From NCBI RefSeq assembly GCF_028389875.1, contig NC_084687.1:4934157-4998156 (forward strand): a stretch of 64,000 nt of DNA. The letters are read 5' to 3'. Of the stretch, positions 1-11,150 are shown piece after piece. How positions within the stretch are numbered: the first letter of the stretch is position 1; each line of letters starts with the position of its first letter. The notes under the pieces are model-generated. The model saw nothing but the letters and a program-made list of their open reading frames with translations. It searched no databases and was not told the DNA's origin. Source of the stretch: Rhea pennata. Taxonomy: Eukaryota; Chordata; Aves; Rheiformes; Rheidae. A program made the position numbers and the translations under genes.

Positions 1-3000
1 TAATAGCTGATGGAGTGGTGTCCTCAGCTGAGTGGAACAACACTGAGCACCGACCTGCTGTCTCTCTGGCTCTCCTCTTGCCAGGCAATCTGGTTTGTAA
101 AGAAATCTGAGTTTTCCAGGGATACTTTTCTCCTTCCCTGTGCTCTCTGTTGGATGGGGATACAAATATGATTGCTCGCAGCAGAATTACGGTGACTGTT
201 CAGGTGGTCATATTTTCCCTTGTAACTGAGCTAGGAGCATGCCAGCTCCAGCTGGTGGGGAATCTTGCAGGGCTGCCAGACCTCAATTGCATTTTGTAAT
301 TAGGATGTTATAAAATAAAGGGAAAGTTTAACCAACCACCGTACCCTGGACGTGTGCTCTCACCTGAACAGGAGCTGTGCAAGCACACAGGGCTGTAGAG
401 AAGTGCCAGAACCCCCTGGACTCCTCAGATGTGTTTGTGAACCTGGGTCAGTGGCTTTGAGTCAAATGCCGGGGTCTCTCACGGCACGGGGATGTGTATC
501 TTTCCTGGACGTTATTTCTGACGCGGTGGCACCTGCGGAGCTGCTCTCTGCCCCTGAGGAGCCTGCCTCCCTGCAGAGCATGGGCGGCCCAGAGCTGCTC
601 TCTGGGCCCCCGTCCGGCTCGCCACGTGCAGGTGTCGGGGGGCAGCAGGGCAGCACCAACGGGAACCGTGCTTGCGTGGAGATGGGCTTTCAAGTTAACA
701 TTATGGCAGGTACCGGCATCCGCTCTTTAAAAGGCTTTGTTCTCAGCTGGGGCACAGCAGACCATGCCTCCTCCCCTACGTACAGTGTTTCGGAGCTCAT
801 CCCTTTATCATAAATCAACAGCAGAGCTAATATTCGTATCAAGGAAGTGAGATAATATCAGAGCCCAAGGTGGGCTCCGAAATGGGTGCGAGAGACGTGT
901 ACGGGTTTGAGGGGTGAGGGAAAGGGGGGCTGCGGTAGGATCTCTTTATCTGAGAGGAAATTGCACTATTCAAGGAGGGAGGCAAGAGTGTGTGTGTGCA
1001 CATGTGTGTGTGTGCGCGCGCGTGTGTTTGTGCAAGTAACATTTACCAGGAGCATGAAAGAGCTGCTAGTGCAGGATGGACTTGCTAACAGCTCTGGGCA
1101 GCGCCTGGGGCCAGGTTAGCGCTTTGCGAACTCGGGCTGATCTTTGGTGCGTGGACTGGGGTCGGTCGGGCCGTGCCATGGAGCCTTCCACTCCCCAATT
1201 CCCGGGATGGCGGATCGAGGGGGCGAGAGCCAGACCCCTGAGGGCCCTGGGTTCAGGGCAGAAGCCGCTGAACCGAACGCCAAGCTCCTGAGAGGCCCCG
1301 GGGCTGCGGCTCCCGTGGGAGTGTTACCCTGGGGATCCAGCAAGTTGGACAACTGCAGACTGCAGCTGGGCTCACCAAAGGAGGAAACATCTCCCTCCAC
1401 TGCAGCAGTGAGGCCCCGGGGAGTGGAGGGATTTGCCTAGAGACGGGCAGTGAGTCGGTGCCAAGATCAGATGTCCAGTGTCTTCTATCAGGCCTTACCT
1501 GTTTTTCCCAAATCGCTTCTATTGCTCTCCAAACAAATCCCTTGGCACTTTTTTTCTGAAATTAACTTCAGAGGTATTTGAGAGGCCAATTCCACCTCCA
1601 TTTTATTAGCAGCAGTGGGAATTTCCAGGATTAAAAAATAAACAGAAGTAGGTTGAATGTATACATTTATTAGTTGTGTTTTCTTTCCTTTATAAAACAT
1701 TTTTTTGGTGTTATTTGTGCTTGTGCAGCACTTGTTCACCAGCAGTTGTTCTGTGGGGGTATTACTGTAATTGGACGCTCACGGTGATGCACAGCAGTTT
1801 GGGGCTGAGCTGTGAGGTGTCTCCTGGCTCCCTCTGCCCAGCCACGCCAATCTGACCACAGAGGAGCCGCGACACAGCCGAGGTGCCTGCTTAAGGTCTC
1901 CCATTGCCTGGCCATTGCCTGGCCGCGCGTGAGCGGGACGTGCAACGCACAGGGCTGCCTCCTTCGCTGCACTGCGCTGCAGATTTGCTGCTCGGAGAAC
2001 GAAGGCTGTTGCAGGGAGCACGAGTTCCCCAGATGGATTTGCACGTGGGCTCTCCCTGGGGGCACAGAGATGAACTCTGCAAATGCAGCCCCAAGCTGCC
2101 TCTTCTTCGGATTTGGAGGGTTCACTTACCGCCCCGTAGAGTGCAGGGGCCCGTGCTGGCCAACCGAGCTGCCGGGCCGTGCTTTCCCCCTTTCAGGGCA
2201 CGAAGACAACTGGGGCCCTGGCAGGCAGTGACAAGGACAGGTGGGTCAGCTGGCACCAGCTAGCACCCAGGGTGCGTTTGGGTGGTGGGGAAAGATGCTC
2301 AGTGGCAGCTGATCCCAGCACAGATATCGCACATCGTTTTAGTCCTGCGGCGGGAGGGCTGCAGAGCAGCGTGCGTGCGGAGCTGGTGGGGGGCAATCCG
2401 TGCTCGGGCCCAGCTGCGCTGGCCAACTTGTCAGGGCTGTGCCTGGGAGGGTGGCCAGGCCCCTGGGAGAGGGGCTCTGCTGGCTCCGAGCCCGGCGCTG
2501 CGAGCAGCGGCAGGGATGCGCGGTGCGGAGCGACGCAGCGGAGCCGTGCCAGGCTGATTGAGTTTCACCAGGGCGAACGTCTGCGTCCCCCAGCCGCGTT
2601 TGCACGCACCCGCTTTGCCCGGTGGCGGCGACCCCCTCCCTGCCTGCCGCCAGCGGGGCTCCTGCTGGGGCTCCCTGCAGGGGTTGCTCCCTCCCCCAGC
2701 CGTTTTCGAGCAGCCCTGTGCTGAAAGGGTGTCTCTGGGAAGAGCCGCGCTCCCGCCTGCTCCATCCCTCTCCCAGCCCACCTCCAGCATGCCCCGATGT
2801 GCCGGGGCGGGCTCCGCGCAGGGATCAGCTGGGGGCCGGAGACAGAAATGGCTCCATGTTTGTTCCCCACCCCCCAACTTTTGCATAGTGTCCCGATTTT
2901 CTTCTTTTTTTTTCCACTTAGGGAAAAGATGTGCAAATAGGTCTTGGGCCAGAGGTGCTGCACAAACAGGAAAGAAGGGTTCCAGGGTTGTGTCCCCTTT

Positions 3001-3600
3001 TCCCAGGTCCCTAGTACTGATGGACAAGTTGGATGCTGCCACATGGAAAATGGCAAACAGTCCTTGCTATGGGTGCTGGGATCTTGGATCTTCAGGGGAT
3101 GCTGTGGGTCAGGGGGCAGCGAGAATGCAGGGGTGGTGCAAGACGGTGCAGCTCCTCAGGAGCTGGTGCAGTTTGACGGGAGAGCAAGGCAGATAGATAT
3201 TCCCGGAGCCTCGGGGAAGGATCCTCAGCGTTTCGGAGAGGTGCACCGGGCTGTGCCAAGCACCTCTGTCCCTGCACTAGCCCCAGCTCCTTGGTGCGGG
3301 CGGTTTCTCTGCAGCTCCCGGGGAGGTCGGGGGTGGGGGGGGGTGATGATGTGTGGGGCTGGGGAATGCTGGCTGGAAATGCCGCTCCCGGCGCGGCTGG
3401 GTGGTCCTGGTGCCTCTGCCCGTGCTGTGCCGGCCGGGCCCCGGCCTGCGTGGGCACACGCATGCCACGGTTCGACGTGCCTTTTTAGGAAGGGTGCCGA
3501 GGAGGGGGTGGGGGAGGAAACGCGCCTGCCTCGTTGTTCAGTGTCCCACACACGGAGCCTGCCGGCCCTCGGGAAACCTCCATCCACCGAGCGGCTGCGA
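1..3600. other. Noncoding DNA upstream of SOX13, no gene seen
   Basis: I see no exon series, RNA gene or recognisable mobile element here. Open frames on both strands are short, overlap one another and match no family I know. A (TG)n tract lies near 1 kb. The stretch is either intergenic or part of a long SOX13 5' intron, depending on which first exon is used. Confidence 0.5.
988..1033. repeat. TG/CG dinucleotide microsatellite
   Basis: An alternating purine-pyrimidine tract, mostly TG with a short CG core near 1,015-1,022. Such tracts are length-variable and can adopt Z-DNA. Confidence 0.85.
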
Positions 3601-3614
3601 TCTGCCGCGAAAGC

Positions 3615-3680
3615 AAACAATGGGATCCCCAGAGACAACAATGCCCCATTGTCCTTTGAAGCCATAACAATGAAACAATA
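3615..3680. promoter_or_regulatory. Cluster of five SOX-type ACAAT motifs
   Basis: ACAAT-type hexamers lie near 3,617, 3,638, 3,667 and 3,675, with an inverted CATTGT at 3,647-3,652. The last is followed directly by CCTTTGAA, which fits a TCF/LEF site. SOX HMG boxes recognise (A/T)ACAA(A/T), so this is a candidate SOX-responsive element. The link to SOX13 autoregulation is inference. Confidence 0.4.
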
Positions 3681-3699
3681 GACCACAGTCTGCCTCGTT

Positions 3700-4900
3700 T
3701 GTTCCCAGGCACGCCCCCTGCAGCCTTGTCCCGCGTCCCCGATGCTGTCTGGATTCGGGGGCTCACGCGATCCCCAAGGACCCTCTGCTGCTTGCTGCCC
3801 CGCTCCGTGCAATCCCGCCCGCACCTCTCCCGTCCCTCGTTTTTTGGGTAAGTCCCACGCAGCCCTTGGCCTCCCCCATCCTCGCTGCCTGAGAGAAGAA
3901 GGAAGCGGCTTGCAGTGAACTTTGATCCTCAGGGTTTCATCAGCATGAGGGATGGAAAAGTCCTGCTAGGTCACGCGGTCCGAGCCCCGAGAACAATGCG
4001 GCACTGTCGTCTCCGGGGATGGCCGCTTGCGGGCTCTTGCCGTCACTGCAGCCTCGGAAGGTTTCCTGGTACATCCTCCTCCTCCTCCTGGGGAGAGGAA
4101 GGCTTAACCGCAAAGCCTGTACCCACCCCGATCACCCGAACGGGCACTGGAGGAGGGCGGGCTGGGGGAAGGAGGCGGCAGGGGTTGGAGGCAGGAGGAG
4201 AGGACGGTGTCTGGGAGACCCCCTGGCCTGCAGCAGCGGGAGCCTCAGGGCTGCTTCCCGGATGCCTCTGCTCTCTTCTCTCTTCTCTCTGCCCTCCCTG
4301 GAGGAGCCAGGCCCAAGTCTCAAGCTGCTCTTTGCTTCCCTGTGGTCCCCAACGCCAGAGCTGCTGGGGGCTGTTCTGGAGCGAATCCCCTCCCTGCTGG
4401 TGCCACATGGGCTGCAGCTGCCCTGGGCACTCGCGGTTGGCAGCATGGGGGGCTCCGTCGGCAGCCCGGGAGGACACCCGGTCAGCGTGCAGCAAGGGGG
4501 GACGCGCAGGGGCTGGGGAGCGCGGCGGGGGAATGCTGCTGCAAGGCAGTTGTGGTTGGGCCATTGAAAACTCTTCTCTTCCCTTTACTGGGTCCCTAAG
4601 AGGCAGGGGTGGGAGAGAACTGGGGCTGATTTTAACCAGAGAGTGCCAGTGCCGGATCCCCGGCTGCCTGGCCTTGCTGCGGTCCCGTGTAGGAAAAGGC
4701 TCGAATGGGAACATGATGCAGGGCTTGGGACAGTGCTTTCCCCAAAGGCCGTAGCCAGGCACCAGCTTCCTCCTGCACTCCGCTCCGGCGTGTTCAGACA
4801 TGTGGGAGCTCAGCGGAGGCCCCCTCTCTTCCCCGTTACCTATCAGCAGACAAACCCACCTGAATAGGTAATGAATGGAGGAGAGAAAAGAGCCCCGAGC
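3700..4900. other. Noncoding, nothing distinctive
   Basis: Moderately GC-rich unique sequence. I see no gene and no repeat. Confidence 0.5.
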
Positions 4901-4901
4901 A

Positions 4902-5219
4902 CATTGTGTTTCCAATGGGCCGGGAACAATTGCTAAATACAAATCACACAGAGAAAAGGGAGAGAGAGAGAGACAAAAGAAAGAACCCCGGCACAAAGGA
5001 GAGGAATGAAATGGTAAGTAAAGTCAAACAAAAAGGAGCCGGGCTGAGACAAAAGAAGGGAACAATATCCCCGAGGCAATAGGCTCCCGAACAATGGGGA
5101 CAGTGACAGCGGCACAAAGGCACACTGTTTGCAAGTAGACGTTATCTCACACAGCCACTGGCAGGCCTGGCCGTGGCGCTTCTATTTTCAGGGATGCTTT
5201 TGTGCTGCGCTGAACAATA
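4902..5219. promoter_or_regulatory. Second SOX-motif-rich segment
   Basis: An A-rich stretch within GC-rich surroundings. Motifs are CATTGT (4,902), ACAATT (4,926), ACAAAG (4,993), ACAATA (5,062), ACAATG (5,091), ACAAAG (5,114) and ACAATA (5,214), plus several ACAAAA. Most point the same way. This is a candidate enhancer for SOX or TCF factors. Confidence 0.35.
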
Positions 5220-8200
5220 TTCCTTGCATGGTTGCAGATAGAGAGATGAGGGGGGTTTGGTTCTTTTTTGCCTTCCTGGTGCCAGCTCTGTAATAAAAAC
5301 AGGTTCAGCCCTTCCGAGAACGGGCCAGAGCGAGTGGGGGAGGAGGCAGACCCGGCTGAGCTTGACCTGCCGCCTCGTCCCTGCTCCCAGGCCGGGAGGG
5401 ACGGTGCTGCTGGAGGCGGAGGGGTGCAAGAGCATCTGCGGATGCTCCCTCCTGGCAGGGCCAGGCTGGGCCGCAGCCGGGGCAGGGCCAGCGCCCCTTG
5501 CACCGGCGTCTGCTTCGTGCCGTTGCTCGCGCCTTGCGGAAGGAGCCGGCTGCTGCGGCTTGGATTGTTTTATGACTCACGTCCAGGGCTTATCAGGCCC
5601 GAGCTTCTCATTCGGGCAGCTGCACTCATAGGCCTGAAACCAGAACCAGGCAGACCAGAAAGATGGCTTTTCCCCAGGCTGCTTTTGTTTCGAGTGCTTA
5701 AGTTTTAACGTTCAATGGTTGTTGGCACTGACACCGGTGCCCACTGAAGTGAGAAGTCTCCCAGGTCCTGGCAGAGCCGCCTTGCTGCTGCCAGCCACGG
5801 CTCCCTGCTGCTCTCCCTCGAAGTGTGTCCCTCGCGTCCTCGGCCACCGCCTCTGCTCACGCGAGTGCGTGGTGCTGATTTGAGGTGTTCAGGTGAGACC
5901 AGCAGCCCTGGGAAAACCGCAGCCACTTCTCTGCTGCTGGCACCTTTCCTTCAGCTCCGCTGGGGCCATTTTCCTACCCTACGCTGCTTTGGCTTTAGAT
6001 ACTGGGACAGGGATCAAGCCCAGCTCTGCCTTAGTGTCTGGACACAGCCTTGGGTGAGTCACCTAGTCACAGTATAAGACAAGGCGATGGCGCTGTTTGG
6101 GGGGTTAATCTGCACGTCAGCTCCGCAGTGCTCGGACACTGAGGTCTTGTTGGAGGAAAGTGTCTCCAGGCTGCAAGTGCTCCAGGACTGAGGCTTTTCA
6201 CTTTGGCTGTGAGAGCCAGAGCTGAGCGGTGATGACTCTCAGTGCAGCCTTTCACCCGGGCCACCCTGTCCTGTTATCTCTGGACCCTGGGTGAGGATGT
6301 TCCAGTTAGATCCAGCCCCACTGGAGAGGTGAGGAGAAAGGGCTGGAAGCACCTGAGAGAAACCAGGCTGAGAATTTTCTGCAACTTGGAGCTGTGTGAA
6401 GGAGTGGTTGAGCATGCAATGCCCAAGCAGACCCCAGCAGAAGGCTTCTAGCTGCGTGGGCCCGCTGCCCGCTCCCCCGTTTTCTCTCGTTAATACTTGG
6501 GTTGGCAGGAGGCTGGACAGGCACTGCCAAAGCTAACATGGCCCGTCGAGCAACCGCAGCTGGGGCAGGACCGGGCTTTGCACTGGGCCCTCTTTGTGTT
6601 GCCTTCTGGTCGCGTAGCAAGTAGTCAGAGTCTGTCCCCGTCCCCAGCGTCCCGCTGGTGCACAGCAGCGGCCCGCTGGCCCGGGACTGAGCTGTTGTGC
6701 CCCAGGAGCTGCTTCTCGGGGGCTCAAAGTCTGGCAGGTTTTCCCAGCTCTCTTTGGAGAGCTTGCTGTGCGTGTTCTGGTTTTGTGTGCTTCAGTGGAG
6801 CCGGTGCAGGGTTTTTTCCAGCTGTGGAGCCATGCTCTTGTCTGGAAAATCCTTCTCTCAGGGCTTTCCGAGCTGTCTCCTGATGTCCAGTCCTGCCTGT
6901 GGCCCTGCTGATGCTGCCCGCTAATGGCCTGGCTGCGCTGCTCGACCAGGGTCGCAATAATGCAGTTACGCCCCAGCGCATTCATCAACGGCATTGGGCT
7001 GTTACTACCACTAATCAAATGACGTTGCCAAAGCAGCCAGTCTGCAGCACCCGGACACTTTCTGACCCATTCTTTTGGGCATGAAGCAGCGCTCCCACAA
7101 CCCCCTTTCCCCATCAGCAATGTCTCTAGGTCCCTTCTTGGAGCGCTCGACATGTTTGTGTTATTCAGTTCCAGTGGTCCTGCACTCGGAAAACCATACC
7201 TCCTACGTTGCTTGAAAGCGAGCTGCCACAAACTGTGGGGACGTCACCAAGTTACTGTAAGTGACTTGCGAGAGGAGAATTCAGGGTGTTATGAAGACAG
7301 AGTCAAAGAAACCCTGTATCAGAACTGATCTCCTAAAACACCCAGTTTTCGCAGATGGGTTTAGCTCTCACTCGAAAAGCTGCATTTCAGATATTGATCA
7401 TGTTATCTGAGGGTACATCCTGTTGCTAAGTTTGGCTGCTGCTTCAGTTTAACAGCTGTTGCGGCAGTGAGCTATAGCTGCTTTAAGTGTGTGTGTTGGG
7501 GCTGGGGTGTGTTGCGGGGGGAGTGTTGTTCGGTGCTGAAAGAAGTGAATCCCCGATTGCATTTGACTGTGGGGAACAAGAGAAATAAGACTTTGCGCTG
7601 ATGCTGCAGTGAGCGGAGTTGCACCCTGCCATTTCCTGCCCAGCCTGTAAATCACAGCGTGACCAGACTCACTGAGGACACTGGGCTGTCGTCAGACTGG
7701 GGGAAAATATTTGGGGCACTAAATCAAAGCAAAGCGACAGTGCCTTACACTGAAGCTGTTCTCATGCAAACGGTTCCCTAATCCTGACCGCTCGGTATCT
7801 GATTTTGCGGTTGTGTTTGTACACGTGCTTTGAGTTGCGTCTTGTGTTGCTAAGCTTGGTGTACAGGAACAGTCTTTTTCCAAGAGTTAAAAGCCTCGTA
7901 CCCCTCTGTAGCTTGCAAGAGACACAGGGCCGTGGATTGCGTCCTTTCTGCCAGTGCCAGGAGCTCAGGCTCACTGGAGCCCTTTTGCTCAAGCCCGGAG
8001 AGAGGCCAGACCCTGTCTGAGCTCTCTTTGCAAACAGTGCATTAGCCTCGCCGTGCAAAGGGCATCGGCAAACACCGCCAGCCCCCTGGGCTTCTGCCCA
8101 CGCGTCCCTGCTCGTCCCAGCAGCTCTGCCTTTGCCCTCTCGCCCCTCGCGCTGCCGCTGGGTCGCTGGTTCCCCACGGAGCCTGCCAAAGAAGCAAGTT

Positions 8201-8440
8201 GTGACTCTGCATTTAAAAATCCCTAAAGGCAGGCGAATGCTCTGTGCTCGGCTTTCATCTTGCTGGGCGAGACGGGCTTCGCAGCTGGCGCCTCCTCGCT
8301 CCGGGCAGCCCTGTCCAACCATCGCCCCAGCCCCGGGCACTGGGCTTGGGCTCCTTGTGTCTGCTCAGCCTCTGCTTGCATGTCTACATCCACCGTTTCT
8401 CTCTTCTCCTAAGCCTGGTGGGGGACAACGAGTTTGCTCT
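5220..8440. other. Noncoding, nothing distinctive
   Basis: Unique sequence without a supported exon, RNA gene or transposon. The frames present are short and unrelated to families I recognise. Confidence 0.5.
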
Positions 8441-8620
8441 TTCTGATATAATTTTACTAAGTTGGAGCTCTCTGCTGCAATTAGCTGGTATTTAAATCCT
8501 CCCTAACCCTTAACATCCTAATAACAATAATAATGATTAGTAATAATGCTCCATACATCCTGTGGTGCCATGCATCTAAAGATTACACTCACTAATTAAT
8601 TAAGCCCCAATCCCCCCCCT
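8441..8620. promoter_or_regulatory. AT-rich block with homeodomain motifs, candidate conserved enhancer
   Basis: A sharp drop in GC. There are repeated TAAT and ATTA cores, including an ACTAATTAATTAAG stretch near 8,590 and a run of AATAAT near 8,520. Such AT-rich islands in a GC-rich vertebrate locus are often conserved noncoding elements. Conservation could not be tested here. Confidence 0.35.
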
Positions 8621-8861
8621 ACTTTCCTCAGTGAGGAGAAAAAATCGCTAAGAGTCTCTTAAGAAAGGACATAAAGGCAGGGAAATCCAGGCACCAGAAC
8701 AAGACAAATGGGGATTTAAAGACAATCCGTGCTGGGCCCATGTGACCCGAGGAGTGGACGAGGCAGGAGAAAGGATAAAAATGCCAAGCACAGAGTGGAG
8801 AGAGAAAACAACCGCCAGCTTAAAAACCCGGGGAAAGAAAAGCACCAAGATGAAGGGAGTG

Positions 8862-8964
8862 ACAAAGCATCAAAGGGGAGAGAAACCAAAGGCGCTGGAA
8901 CAAAGGACAAGCTGGAACAAAGCACCAAAGAGCGGAGAACAAAAGCACTAAATAGAAAACAAAG
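8862..8964 (+). promoter_or_regulatory. Head-to-tail array of ACAAAG (SOX/TCF-type) motifs
   Basis: ACAAAG occurs at 8,862, 8,900, 8,917 and 8,959, with ACAAAA at 8,939, all in one orientation within about 100 bp. Several CCAAAG near-matches lie among them. The consensus (A/T)(A/T)CAAAG is shared by TCF/LEF and SOX proteins. Confidence 0.4.
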
Positions 8965-8999
8965 GCAGGGGACAAGAAAAGCCCCTCTGTCAGGGCTGA

Positions 9000-9560
9000 G
9001 CTGGAGGGTCCCCAGGCCCGGCGGGAGGTGGGTGGCACTGGTGGCGCTGCGGGTCCCCGGCGGAGCCGGAGGGCGCTGGAGCCTGGGAGCCGGGGCCCCA
9101 GGAGTCCGGTTTTGCCTTTGAATGGGAGACGATGGGCTCGGCCCCAAGCGCTTGGCTGGCTCTGGCGGTAAGCGGAGCTCTGCAGCAGCCCCGGGGCCTC
9201 GGCTTTGCCGCCTCGCTGCCCTCCGGACGCCAGGGAGGCGAGCGCTGTGTGGTCCGGGCACCCCTCCCTCCCCGCCCCTCTCTCGCCGAGCGCAGCCTGC
9301 TCGGCATCACCCCTCTCTGCTCCTCTCTCCCCGGCGCTTTGCACCCACGCCGGGCACGGCGCCCTGCCCCGTCCGCCGCCCCGGCCCCGGCCCGGCGTCG
9401 CGGCCCGCTCTCGGGCCCGCCGGCGGCAGCTCCGCGGAGGATGTCTGCGTCCTCCCCACGCCGCCGCTCTCCCCTCGGAGGGGAGCTGTCGGCCCGGCCG
9501 GTGCGTGTGGCGAGCTCGTATCTGTGGGGCAGCCTGTTGGGCTCTGCTCCGGGAGGACAA
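9000..9560. promoter_or_regulatory. CpG island, possible promoter
   Basis: Dense CpG and GC boxes, densest about 9,240-9,500. It may be an alternative SOX13 promoter or an unannotated noncoding transcript start. I see no convincing first exon with a strong donor in it. Confidence 0.4.
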
Positions 9561-11150
9561 TTCACATCTCTTGGATGGGAAACAACAGAGGCATTCAGGT
9601 TGGAAATAGGGAGTTACAGAGCCAGGCTGCCGCCTTGCTTTCTTTCCCATCAAATCCCGATTTGGAGCTGAAGTTTCCTGGCAGAGCTGTTGTCACTTAC
9701 GGGTCGGGGTGTGTTGCGGGTGCTGTGTCACAGGGGGATGCAATGATGAGCTCCAATGTCGGGCAACTGGTGGCCATCGCCGTGGCCAAATCCGGCGGTG
9801 GGGAGGCGCTTGCACAGGCAGGGGATGGTGGCAGGGGGTGGGAGCCCCTCTAGAGCCGGGCGCCTGCAGCCGCCGCTCAGCTCTGCCTGGGATGTCTTGG
9901 CTGCACGCGGCCACGATGGTTTTGGAAGCGGCGTGTGATTTCTGTGTCTTTTGGAGGTGCCAAGCTAGTAGGCTTTAAAGCAGCCAGATAACCAGGGAGC
10001 AAGAGCCAGGGGCTTTCTGGAAATTGAGTCAGGGACCTGTGTCTCCAACTCCAGATCCCAAAACGGAGCCAGCCCAGCTCCAGGGTCTGCTCTCCAGCAC
10101 CTGCCCTGGCTGCACACCTACCCTGCGAGCTGGGGGCGGCTGCTTCTCCTTGTGCATCCTTGCATGCAGTGTGGCCAAACCCATCTTCTCCCAGCAGGAG
10201 AGCAGGGAGACCCTTGGTCCTGAGTCTGCTGCGGTGGCTGGCAGGGCAGCGGGTTGGGGAGGAGTGAGGTGCCGCCAGAGTGAACCATTTGCACACTTGC
10301 AGTGCAATGCTGTGCGTTGTGCCTGCCAGAAGGGAGCATTTCAATCATTTCCAACTGTTCTGCCCAGGTATTTTTGCTCAGATCCGCTCTCATGCATCAG
10401 CTGGGGTTCACCTGTGGCTTCAGTCTGTTCCCCTCACCCCCCCTGTTTTCCTGCAGGGTCATTATTTGGTTGATTTTACTTTATTTTCTCTTCAAACTGT
10501 CTCTGAGCTAAAGGCTCAGGTCTTGGCTAAGGACTGAGCGGCTCTGTGTGCTCTCCCTATAGAGCAGTCCTGGAGTATCCTGGTTCTTCTGCGCCCGGAT
10601 TAGACCCGGTCATGCTGTGGCGGATGCGCCAACCCTGCCTGGGCTCTTTGCAGTAGCGGGGCACTGCCAGCGCCACGGAGGAAGGCAGCACAGAGCTGCG
10701 CGCCGCTGCAAACGCCTCTGCAGTGGCGAGCAGAAAATGTGGTGCTTGGGTGGAAATAATTGGGAGGTTAATTCCCAGCCTGAGTAATTCCCAGCTGCTG
10801 GCCCCAGGGAGTGTCGGGTCAGTGCTGCTTTCACGGCAGCCTCCTCGCGGCCCCGGGAAGCGTCTGCTGCTGCCGTGCAGGAGCGCGCAGGGGTAGGGGG
10901 AATGGCCCTGGCGCCCGGCCGGGGTGCAGTCAGCACTGTCGGCCCTGGGAGAAGAGTGGAGAAATCCCCCGGAGGACGGTAGCGGTCGGGTGCCAGCCAC
11001 CAGGGCCAGCTCTGCCGCCGCTCCTGCCCGCTCCAGGTGCAGAGGGCTGGGGCGAGACACGGTGGTGGTGGAGCCGGGGCTTGCAGCTGGGGCGCGCTCG
11101 GCCTTGCCGTGTCCCTCGGACCGTACGGACTGCAAGACTCAGATACAGTA
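9561..11150. other. Noncoding, nothing distinctive
   Basis: Unique sequence of mixed composition. No supported exon or repeat. Confidence 0.5.
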
